Positions 38,226 to 46,882 of a DNA stretch of 46,882 nucleotides are shown one piece after another. Origin of the DNA: an uncultured Flavobacteriaceae bacterium (lineage in GTDB: Bacteria; Bacteroidota; Bacteroidia; Flavobacteriales; Flavobacteriaceae); the NCBI GenBank assembly GCA_905182575.1, contig CAJJCA010000021.1, forward strand, positions 1 through 46,882, given 5' to 3'. The notes under the pieces are model-generated. The model saw only the letters and a list, made by a program, of their open reading frames with translations, made no database searches and was not told the origin of the DNA. The translations under genes and the position numbers were made by a program. Within the stretch, counting starts at the first letter, position 1. Every line of letters begins with the position of its first letter.

Positions 38226-40833
38226 GTGGCGAAGTCGAGCAAAGTGACCCCTTTAATGAAACAGTACAACCAGATCAAGGTGAAATATCCCTGATGCCTT
38301 GCTGTTATTTCGTGTTGGAGATTTTTATGAGACTTTTGGGCAAGACGCAGTGAGGGCCTCTAAGATTCTTGGAATTATCCTTACCAAAAGAGGGGCGGGA
38401 AGTTCCAGTGAAACTGAACTTGCTGGTTTTCCACACCATTCCTTGAACACCTATTTGCCAAAATTGGTAAGAGCAGGATGTCGGGTTGCGATTTGTGATC
38501 AGCTCGAGGATCCCAAAATGACTAAAACAATAGTCAAAAGAGGGGTGACTGAATTGGTGACTCCCGGTGTTGCTTTGAATGATGAAGTCTTAGAACATAA
38601 AAAAAACAATTTCCTAGCAGCGCTTTGTTTTGGAAAGAAAAATATTGGAATTTCTTTTTTAGACATTTCTACAGGTGATTATTGGGTGTCAGAAGGCAGT
38701 GCAGTTCAGATTGAGCAGTTGCTTCAAAATTTTTCTCCTACGGAAGTATTGGTTGCCAAGCCTTCCAAGAAAATCTTTGCGGAACAAATGGGTTCGCACT
38801 ACAATATTTTCTATTTAGAAGATTGGGTGTTCGAGCAGACCTTTGCCAATCAAAAATTGACAGACCATTTTAAAACTTCTGGACTGCAAGGTTTTGGAGT
38901 CCAAGATTTGGATGCCGGTGTTATTGCTGCCGGAGCAATTTTGCATTATCTGTCAGAAGCCCACCACAATAAACTGCCTCACATCACTTCCATCCGACGG
39001 ATTTTTGAGTCTGAATATGTATGGATGGATCGGTTTACGGTTCGCAATCTCGAATTGTTTCAATCCAACAACCCTGGAGGTGTTGCCTTGATTGACGTTT
39101 TAGATCAAACGCTTACTTCCATGGGTGGCCGAATGCTCAAGCATTGGCTGGCATTTCCACTAAGAGATCTTAAGCAAATTGAAGAGCGCCTAGATATTGT
39201 TGATGCACTTTTTAAAGATGATAATGCATTTGAAACCCTGTCTGATCGTTTAAGAAAAATGGTCGACATTGAGCGGATTATTTCTAAAATTGCAACCTTA
39301 AAAATAAGTCCAAGAGCCTTGGTGCAATTGGGAAATTCTTTGGGAGAAATTGCGGAAATAAGATCTTATTTGTCAGAGCAAGAGGATAAGGTACTAAAAA
39401 CGTTTGGTAAAGGTTTTTTAGAAAACAAGAAAGTTATTGAATTAATTCAATCCACGCTCAAGGAAGACGCGCCGGTCTTATTAAACAAAGGAGAAGTTAT
39501 TGCCCAAGGAGTTTCTGAGGAATTGGATGAGCTTCGTGATTTATTACAATCGGGTAAAACCCATTTGGATGACATGCTGGCTCGGGAGACCGAACGCTCG
39601 AAAATTCCTTCCTTAAAAATCGCCTTTAATAATGTTTTCGGATATTATATTGAGGTTAGAAATACCCATAAGGACAAAGTTCCCGAAGATTGGATCAGAA
39701 AACAAACCTTGGTCAATGCTGAGCGTTATATTACTGAAGAGTTAAAGGAGTATGAATCTAAAATTTTAGGTGCAGAAGAAAAAATAAGAAGCATAGAGGG
39801 TGCTTTGTATCAAGATTTGTTGATGGCACTTCAGTTGGAATTAAACCCGCTTAAAACCAATGCCCGCCTTTTGGCCCGTTTGGATGTGTTGTGGTGTTTT
39901 TCGGCTTTAGCCCTTAAAAATAATTACGCAAGGCCTCAGTTTTCTAAAAGCACTGCCCTAGAGATAAATGCAGGTCGACATCCCGTTATTGAACATCAAT
40001 TGCCTCCTGACAAACCTTTTATTGATAATGATTTGTTACTCAACCGCGAGCAACAACAAATTATAATGATTACTGGGCCTAACATGTCTGGGAAATCTGC
40101 AATTTTAAGACAAACCGCTTTGTTGGTCTTGATGGCACAAATGGGTTCTTTTATTCCAGCCGCTGCTATGAAAACAGGCGTAGTGGACAAGATATTTACT
40201 CGTGTTGGGGCGAGTGATAATATTTCGATGGGCGAGTCTACTTTTATGGTAGAAATGAATGAAACGGCTTCTATTCTTAACAATATTACTGAAAACAGTT
40301 TGGTGCTGTTGGACGAAATTGGAAGAGGGACGAGTACCTACGATGGGATTTCGATTGCTTGGGCGATTGCCGAATACTTACACGAACACCCTTCGCGCGC
40401 CAAAGTGCTTTTTGCGACCCACTATCACGAACTGAACGAGATGCACCACGCCTTTAATCGCATCAAGAACTTTAATGTTTCAGTAAAGGAACTAAAAGAT
40501 AAGGTGCTTTTTTTAAGAAAATTGGTTCCCGGAGGCAGTGCGCATAGTTTTGGAATTCATGTTGCCCGGATGGCTGGAATGCCACAATTTGTTGTTAAAA
40601 CAGCCGCCCAAAAACTCAAATTATTAGAGAAATCGCATGGAGTAGAAGCCCGTGCTGATCAATTAAAAACGGATAAGGAGGAAATGCAACTGAGCTTTTT
40701 TAATCTGGATGATCCACTCCTAGAAAACTTAAGAAATGAAATTAATAATTTGGACATCGATACCCTTACTCCCATTGAGGCGTTGATGAAATTAAATGAG
40801 ATAAAAAGGATGCTGGGAAATTCTAAAAAATAA
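38226..40833 (+). CDS. mutS: DNA mismatch repair protein MutS (frame-shifted near the N-terminus)
   Basis: About 869 residues. It probably starts at the GTG at 38226 (AKSSKVTPLMKQYNQIKVKY); the frame changes near 38292, where one extra T precedes DALLLFRVGDFYETFG. That segment holds the F-x-E-type mismatch-reading motif (FYE). Walker A GPNMSGKS is at about residue 617, with DEIGRGTSTYDGISIAW (Walker B/ABC signature) and ATHYHELNEM downstream; domains I-V are present. It recognises mispairs with MutL. The preceding SpoU gene is divergent, with a 120-base gap. Confidence 0.95.
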
Positions 40834-40869
40834 ATCTCTTTTAATTTAAAAATAGACTAATAATTTTTA

Positions 40870-40877
40870 TAAATTTG
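40870..40877 (+). promoter_or_regulatory. Bacteroidota -7 element upstream of the tRNA-Gly/tRNA-Leu pair
   Basis: TAAATTTG, 10 bases before the mature 5' end of tRNA-Gly, the same spacing as at tRNA-Leu(CAA). Confidence 0.6.
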
Positions 40878-40887
40878 CCTGCCACTA

Positions 40888-40959
40888 GCGAAAGTAGCTC
40901 AGCGGTAGAGCATCACCTTGCCAAGGTGGGGGTCGCGGGTTCAAATCCCGTCTTTCGCT
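40888..40959 (+). tRNA. tRNA-Gly (anticodon GCC)
   Basis: The acceptor GCGAAAG pairs with CTTTCGC, discriminator T. The D arm is GCTCAGCGGTAGAGC; the anticodon loop TTGCCAA gives GCC; the T arm is CGGG-TTCAAAT-CCCG. CCA is not encoded. Confidence 0.97.
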
Positions 40960-40977
40960 CAATAGTATTTAAGTCCT

Positions 40978-41062
40978 GCTCGAGTGGTGGAATTGGTAGA
41001 CACGTTGGACTTAAAATCCAATGACCATTGCGGTCGTGCGGGTTCAAGTCCCGCCTCGAGTA
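40978..41062 (+). tRNA. tRNA-Leu (anticodon UAA)
   Basis: Class II tRNA 18 bases after tRNA-Gly. The acceptor GCTCGAG pairs with CTCGAGT (terminal G-U), discriminator A; the anticodon arm TTGGA-CTTAAAA-TCCAA gives TAA; the variable arm and the T arm (GCGGG-TTCAAGT-CCCGC) are well formed. It forms the left border of the accessory segment and is a candidate integration site. Confidence 0.97.
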
Positions 41063-41396
41063 CTTTAAGACTCCTTGTTAACTCACTTGATTTTACATGA
41101 CGTTACGGTTTTTTATTTTAATTCTGGCAACTTTTTTGGCTACGATTCTATGCAATACGGCACTAGGGAGCCATTTGAAGTGAAAACCCCAAAAAATCCA
41201 GCCTAAAACTCTCAATTCAACACCCCACCCCTTCAAAATAAATCTACTTTCCTTTTGGGGATACGCTGGTGAAATGGGTATATAGACAAACTAATACTTC
41301 TTTCTAAGTCAAAATTACCTGAGATGAAAGAGTTAGGTTAGGATTTACCCCCTTTTTTGGAATAATACGTATCTTAAGTTTTTTAAAACAGATTGT
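41063..41396. other. Gene-poor stretch after tRNA-Leu(UAA)
   Basis: 334 bases without a convincing gene. A 28-codon frame at 41098-41184 encodes a hydrophobic peptide (RFFILILATFLATILC) but has no recognisable relatives. The rest holds short poly-C and poly-T tracts and many stops in all frames. No direct copy of the tRNA 3' end is seen here. It may be island-border or decayed sequence. Confidence 0.5.
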
Positions 41397-42118
41397 ATGA
41401 TCGATGTAAATTTTAATTTTTTCACTGAAGTTAAAGAAGGTCAGGACCCTGATGCAAAAAGCCCGACTTTAAAAAGATACCATAAAATTTTATGGAGTAA
41501 ATCACTCCCAAATGGCAAAATATTTAATCTTAACGACGATGACCCGGAATTATCTAAGAATTACTTATATCACAAATCTGAATTAGGTTATTTTGTATTT
41601 GGTAGTGACGCCATAACGAATTCTTATAGAAGTCACAAAAGGAAAAAACACATTACAGAACAAATCCCTGATGAGGTAAATGAAATGTTTCTTCAAGGGA
41701 GTAATATTGCTTCGTACAGTATTTTCCCTAAGAACAAGATAAATAATGGGCAGACTATCAATATGGCTAGAGGGGTTGTTAGGTTAATTGACGATAGATT
41801 TGATTTAACCTTAGAATGTATAAAAAGGTTTTATAAAAATCTCCAAGTCCTCTTTATAGCACTTTATTCAAATATAAGGACTTCTTTGATCTGTTTGAAT
41901 CCTACGATAATTATGTAGAGTATTTTTTATTCCAAGACTTAGTTGATAATAAAGGTGAGATTAAATTTTATTTACCTTTTGATGATTTTAAAACTCCACC
42001 TTGTTTTAATTCAGTGGAAGATTATTTAATTTACAAGACCAAAGCTTTAGACTTCAATACTCTGAGAAAATCAAGAATTAATAAAGAAGTTAACAATGTT
42101 AAAATCATCAAAAAATGA
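41397..42118 (+). CDS. DUF6994-like protein (frame-shifted)
   Basis: About 240 residues beginning MIDVNFNFFTEVKEGQDPDA. Conserved-looking segments are TLKRYHKILWSKSLPNGK, FVFGSDAITNSYRSHKRKKH, SYSIFPKNK and IDDRFDLTLECIKRFY; a frame change near 41842 resumes SPLYSTLFKYKDFFDLFES and ends VEDYLIYKTKALDFNTLR. I recall this pattern from the family labelled DUF6994 (number from memory). No signal peptide, membrane segment or enzyme motif is seen. Its stop overlaps the next ATG (ATGA at 42115). Such genes are scattered in accessory DNA, often near defence genes (inference). Confidence 0.68.
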
Positions 42119-42417
42119 CAAAAAATCAAAGACTTTATAATGAGCTAAGAAAGTTTGTTGATATAAAAAAAGTCCTAGATTATGACAATGAATTTTTCGA
42201 CAATAAAAAGCGTTCGTATAAATTTATGATTCCATTTCTTGAAAAATATATAAATATTAAACTAGTTAGAAATAAGATTACAGACCCAAAAGCCCACTCG
42301 CATTTAGTTGACCTTGAATTCAAGACAGCCAATCCCAAAAAATATCGAGAATTAAATAAAGTAAAAGGAATGCCTAGACACGCTGACAAACATTTTCTTT
42401 TTAAGGACAATAAATAA
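42115..42417 (+). CDS. Small unknown protein overlapping the DUF6994-like gene
   Basis: 100 residues, Lys-rich and cytoplasmic, beginning MTKNQRLYNELRKFVDIKKV and ending MPRHADKHFLFKDNK. The 4-base overlap with the previous gene implies coupled translation, so the two may form a functional pair (for example protein and regulator, or toxin and antitoxin). I recognise no family. The single frame is intact. After it come 138 bases without a gene. Confidence 0.55.
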   Translation: MTKNQRLYNELRKFVDIKKVLDYDNEFFDNKKRSYKFMIPFLEKYINIKLVRNKITDPKAHSHLVDLEFKTANPKKYRELNKVKGMPRHADKHFLFKDNK

Positions 42418-42555
42418 CACTGAAAGTAGTATTACTATATAATAAAAGGTGTAAAATTATTATAGGTAAACAAATCAATGTAATATATCTTGGTTGATTA
42501 TTTGAAGGCAGAGTAGCTGTTTTTAAATCAAGTTTAATTTTTTTTATATTTAGAT

Positions 42556-42871
42556 ATGAATAAATCACTTTCGGGGTCACTTAAAAAATCTTTTCCAACT
42601 TATTTTGATAATGCATCTTCTACCCTCGTTAATGATGATGTATTAAATGAAATATTGCCATATTTTAATGGAAAATTTGGTAATGCAAAGCCAAATGACG
42701 CGAATGCTATGTCTAATGAGTTTTTTGATTACTTTAATTCAAATCCTCCAGTAAAAGGTTTAAAAACTCTTGACTATCCGAATAGAGATGAAAAAAAAAT
42801 ATGTTCAAGAATTTTATAAAGAACATATAATGGAAAACAAAGACAAGAAAAAAACAACTATTTACACCTAA
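42556..42871 (+). CDS. Small protein with a cysteine desulfurase-like N-terminus (frame-shifted)
   Basis: About 105 residues. Residues 14-43 (PTYFDNASSTLVNDDVLNEI, then LPYFNGKFGNA) match the opening of NifS/IscS-class cysteine desulfurases, which begin with a YFDNAATT-like motif, V-x-x-x-V-L and L-P-Y-F...GN. The rest does not: there is no PLP-lysine or active-site Cys region, and the protein becomes charged and ends KDKKKTTIY. A frame change at the long A-run near 42795 joins NRDE to KKYVQEFYKEHIMENKD. It ends 12 bases before the helicase start. Either a truncated remnant of a desulfurase, or a small module that borrowed this segment. Confidence 0.5.
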
Positions 42872-42883
42872 AAAAAAGTCATT

Positions 42884-45800
42884 TTGAAAAAGGGGAAGTA
42901 TTTACAAATATTCAATTATCTAAGAGAATTCTCGAAGTTGAGAGCCAAATCAGTCCGAGACATTGAAGCTCAGGAAACCCAATATCCCGAAAAGTTTTGG
43001 CTAAATAATATTCCAGAAAATGAACTATTTGAAAATATAATTAGATCAGGCTTTGATTCAAACAATGAGTATTGGCTGAAAATAAGAAAACCCAAAGGAC
43101 CTGAAAAACCCGAATTCAATAAGCTTTCAGAAAGTTTGGAGTTATGGATAGATAGAGCAACTTTATTTAATGAGGACGCCTTACCAGAACTAAAAGAATC
43201 TGTTGAGGTTAATGGGGAAACAATTGAATTACATACACTCCTGGAGGTAAATAAAGAACTACAGGATTATATTGAGCAAAATTGGATTGATGATTTAATT
43301 GACTTCAACACGAAGGATAAGGTTTACAACATCAAAAATATTGAATACGAAAAGCTCAATTCAGTGTATAAAACCCTATTTAGGATTTTTAATAAAACAG
43401 AACAATTTGGAGAGGAATATGAATTGGTTATTGGTGTAGGATTATTAAATTTTAAGGAAAATGATTCGAGTCCAAAGATATTTAGACATATTTTAACCCA
43501 ACGAGTAGATATCAACTTTGAATACTCTCAAAAAAAATCCGAAATACTAATTACTCCAAATTTAGAATCCACGCCACAAATAGAAACAGATTCCATTTTA
43601 GACTTGAACGATCAGTTTGAGTCACAAAATATAATTGATGCAGAAAAAGCCGTTCAAAACTATTTCAAAGAAAAAAATGTAGAAACCGTTTTTGATGAAA
43701 TAGACACAGATAATGTCCTTCAAATATTTGCAGAACGTTTTTCACCAGAAGGAAGCTATAAATCACTAATTGACAAACCCTCAACCACTAACTCAATGCC
43801 TATTGTTTCGTATTCACCTGCACTTTTATTAAGAAAAAGGAATACAAGAAGCTTAACCTCTTTGTACGATACGATTATAGAAAATATCGAAAATAAAGGG
43901 GCATCAATTGAAATTCCTACAATGAATGAGGTCATTGGAGTTGATTCGGAATTTGAAAACGATATTGACAATGACATAAATTCAAATAATAGAACAAATG
44001 TTGAGCCCATCTTTTTCCCAAAAGAGTTCAATGATGAACAAATTGAGATAATAGAGAAAGCTAAAAACAATAATAATGGGCCGTGTTCAGGGACCTCCAG
44101 GAACAGGAAAGTCACATACAATTGCAAACCTAATTTGTCACCTGCTTGCTAACGGTAAAAAGGTGCTTGTTACGGCCTACACCAAGAGGGCTTTGGAAGT
44201 TTTGAAAGAAAAACTCCCGGAAGAGTTTCAGGACTTAACAGTCAACTTATTGAGCGGCGACTCATCTTCTGTTCAAGATTTACAATCAAGTGTAAATTCA
44301 ATAAATGAAGAGCTTTCAAGTGCTAGTTTATCTACTTACAAACGTCTCATTGATAAATATGAGACTGAATTAAAAGTAACTAGACAATCAATCGCGGAAA
44401 GCGAATATAAACTAGTAGCCATAAAAGAAAAGGCTACACGTAATCAAGAAATTAACAAGGAATATAAAGGAACTTTAGCTGAGATAGCTCAAAATATTGA
44501 AAGAGACCTGGCGAATTTTGACTGGTACGAAGATGATTTCTGCGACATAGGAAATACCGAAATAATTGAAGATCTGAAGACTTTTATTGCTCTTAATAAG
44601 CAATATAATGAGATAGATGAAGAGGATTTTAGCTATTCAATTCCTGAACTAAATCGACTTCCTCCAACCAAGCTGATGTCTGATTACTTCCACACTAAGT
44701 CAGAAAGTAAAAACCGAATATAACTTAGACGAAAATCCAGAGAAAATTAAGTGCTCGTCTATCACTGAGATTATTCAAGAATTAAAAGAGCTACAAGGGT
44801 TTAAATAATTCTGTAGAAAAGATTCAAATTGATTTTGCAGATCTAATCATTGTTGGAAATTCTAAATTATGGAATGAAAAAACAGAAGAAACTAAATCAA
44901 TAATTTCGCGTACTGAAGAACATGATGTCCGCCAAATTGATAAAAATATTGAAATTAAATACCCAAGCGGACAAGAGCTTAAAGCAATTAAAAAATGATG
45001 CCCAAACACTTTTTACTTATTTAATAAGACGGTCATCAATTATCAGGGGTTTCTTTTTCTTGGGAAAGACCATTCTTGATCCAAACAAATTAAAGAAAAA
45101 CTTTATTTCATAGAAGCTGTGACAATTAATGGGAGTCCTTGCGATACAAAAGAGGAGTTTATTGATGTATTAACTGATATTTCGTTTACGCAAGACTTCG
45201 ATGACTTAGCAGATATATGGAAGAAAAAAGTTCCTGATGTTGATTCCATTTATAAGAAATTAATGATTTTTTAAAAATATTAATTCTGAGGTCATAACAC
45301 TCAACGGGTTAGTAGAAGACATAAGTGGGCTGACAGATAAAATAGAAGAAGTACTCAAATCTCAAAATTAACCCTTGATGACAAGGCTGACTTAATAGAG
45401 TAAAATAAAACAAGCTGAGTTTAACCAATTGTCAATTCAGATAGCTGCAATTAAAACACTTCTAGATGTTTCAATTATTCATCTGATTCCTGAAAACACC
45501 TCTACTGTGGCCAGTTAGAGAAATATTTTTTGAATCTTACGCTAAATCTGATCACGCAGCTTTCGCTAAGACTATTGACAAAATTGAGCAGTTAGCTAAG
45601 GATAAATTTAATTTCGAGAGATTTCAAAAACTTAAATCAGACTTAAGTAATAATATCCCTAAGATTCTAGAAACGGTTGAAAAAGGTTCTTTTTTAGAAA
45701 CTGATTTAGAAAAGCTCAAATCCTGCAATTTTTTGTCGCCATGCTGAGAGTGAACTTAAAAAGTTGACGGATAAAAACGAAAAACTACTTATCAGAGACC

Positions 45801-46882
45801 TTAGTGAGTTGGAGAAAAAAGAACAAAAACTAATTGCAAAACTTGCATCCAAAAAAGCATGGTATCATGTTGTTGACGGATTACAAGAAAACCGATCCTT
45901 AAGACAAGAATTGAACGGCATGGGTATCGGCGGTTAAGAAAATTGGCAAAACAGGTAAAGGGAAAAAAGCTTTGAAGTTTAGGAAAATCGCTCAAAAGCA
46001 TATGCAGCAGTGTAAAGATTCTATTCCCTGTTGGATTATGCCTCTTTATAAGGTTGCAGAAACAATTCAACCTGAACAGGAGATGTATGATTATGTAATT
46101 ATTGATGAAGCAAGTCAATTAGGGCCTGACGCACTATTTCTATTTTATATTTCTAAAAAAGTCATAATTGTAGGTGATGATAAACAAACTTCTCCTGAAT
46201 ATATAGGTGTAAATACTGATACAATGAAGCCCTCATATAAAACGCCATTTAAATGGAATTCCTCACTCTGACTTTTATGGGCCTGAATTCAGTTTTTTTG
46301 ACCACGCCAAACTCTTTTGTGATGGAGATAACGGTTTTAAGAGAGCATTTCAGGTGTATGCCTGAAATAATTGAATTTTCAAACAGAAATTTTTATGCGC
46401 CTGATGGAAATGGACTTTATCCACTAAAACAATATTCACAGAAAAGACTTGAACCATTAGAATCTGTTTTTTGCAAAAGCGGATACACCGAGGGGAAGAG
46501 CCTCCGCAATCATTAATGAACCTGAGGCAAATGAAATTGTAAATACTATTGAAAATTTGATATGTGACGAAAGCTACAATGGTAAAACATTTGGGATTAT
46601 CACCCTCCAGGGCAATAAACAATCTGACTTAATTGAAAACTTAACCATAAATAGGATTGGAGAAAAAGAATTTCATAATCGAAAAATTGTTTGTGGAAAT
46701 TCGGCTTCCTTTCAAGGAGATGAAAGGGATATTATCTTTTTAAGCCTAGTAACCGCTCATAATCACAATAGGTCAGGCATTAGTTAAACCCCAAGATGAA
46801 AGGCGTTTCAATGTGGCTGCAAGTAGAGCCAAGGAACAAGTTTGGCTATTTCACTCTATTCAGTTAGAAGATTTAAGCAACA
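42884..46882 (+). CDS. COG1112-type superfamily I helicase, partial at right edge (many frame changes)
   Basis: A very large SF1 (Upf1/RecD-like) helicase. It starts at a TTG at 42884 (KYLQIFNYLREFSKLRAKSV); an upstream in-frame stop is at 42869. The N-terminal ~400 residues precede Walker A, VQGPPGTGKSHTIANLI (about 44080). A long coiled-coil insertion (44200-45900) follows, then AVKKIGKTGKGKKALKFRK, CWIMPLYKVAETI, Walker B YVIIDEASQ, motif III VGDDKQTSPE, motif IV-like LREHFRCMPEIIEFSN, motif V SFQGDERDIIFLSLV and motif VI RRFNVAASRAKEQVWLF. The gene needs about 15 frame changes, most after 44700. More than 1,330 residues are visible and any C-terminal nuclease domain lies beyond the window. 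Confidence 0.85.

Noticed and set aside
41098-41184. 28-codon hydrophobic frame after tRNA-Leu
   Set aside because: Too short, no promoter or partner; kept only as a remark in the gene-poor stretch.
40978-41396. A direct repeat of the tRNA-Leu 3' end marking an attachment site
   Set aside because: I looked for a second copy of the T-arm/acceptor sequence downstream and found none within the window; the other border, if any, is off the edge.
1-46882. CRISPR arrays, insertion sequences, rRNA genes
   Set aside because: No regularly spaced direct repeats, no transposase motifs or terminal inverted repeats, and no rRNA-like sequence were seen.
2-46882. Programmed ribosomal frameshifting as a general explanation
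   Set aside because: Sites lack a common slippery motif and structure, occur in both +1 and -1 senses, and affect unrelated housekeeping genes.

Overview
The window comes from a low-GC member of the Bacteroidota, most likely family Flavobacteriaceae. The signs are a T9SS-sorted metalloprotease with a C-terminal sorting domain, two TonB-dependent receptors with N-terminal carboxypeptidase-regulatory-like domains, lipoproteins ending their signal in GC or AC, flavobacterial gene orders (rpsP-rimM, tig-clpP-clpX, DUF4286-rsmA-mgtE) and repeated TAnnTTTG promoter -7 elements in place of a sigma70 -10 box. A periplasmic-type formylglycine-generating lipoprotein and a GH43-like lipoprotein suggest a polysaccharide-using, possibly marine, lifestyle (inference).

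Layout. 0-4 kb: nadK (cut by the left edge), then pdxJ, an alpha/beta hydrolase, a GNAT acetyltransferase and an aspartate kinase on +. 3.9-9.5 kb: a tight minus-strand run ribF-serS-DUF4286-rsmA-mgtE-hydroxyacid dehydrogenase. 9.6-14.2 kb: a secreted metalloprotease and a coupled lipoprotein. 14.2-16.4 kb: prs, rplY and pth on minus. 16.5-25.7 kb: tRNA-Leu(CAA), a secreted phosphodiesterase, the FGE lipoprotein, a probable metal (zinc-like) acquisition cluster (small His-containing protein, His/Asp-rich lipoprotein, TonB receptor), an unknown secreted protein, a Rieske lipoprotein and a second TonB receptor. 25.7-31.4 kb: rimM and rpsP on minus, GH43 on +, then tig-clpP-clpX. 31.4-40.8 kb: GH3-like adenylate-forming enzyme, DUF2797, sppA-yhhQ-rluF, folK, a SpoU methyltransferase and mutS. 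40.9-41.1 kb: tRNA-Gly(GCC) and tRNA-Leu(UAA). From 41.06 kb to the right edge is an accessory segment: about 330 bp without a clear gene, a DUF6994-like gene with an overlapping small partner, a small protein whose N-terminus looks like the start of a cysteine desulfurase, and a very large COG1112-type superfamily I helicase that runs off the window. This tRNA-adjacent segment is the best candidate for an under-described, possibly anti-phage, module.

The dominant technical feature is that about two thirds of the protein-coding genes, including indispensable ones (serS, ribF, tig, pth, rsmA), are split by single-base frame changes, often at homopolymers, while the protein sequence stays intact on both sides. 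I read this as residual indel error in the assembly rather than gene decay. Gene spans below are therefore reconstructed across the frame changes. Frame changes become much denser inside the helicase (about 14 in its last 2.9 kb).
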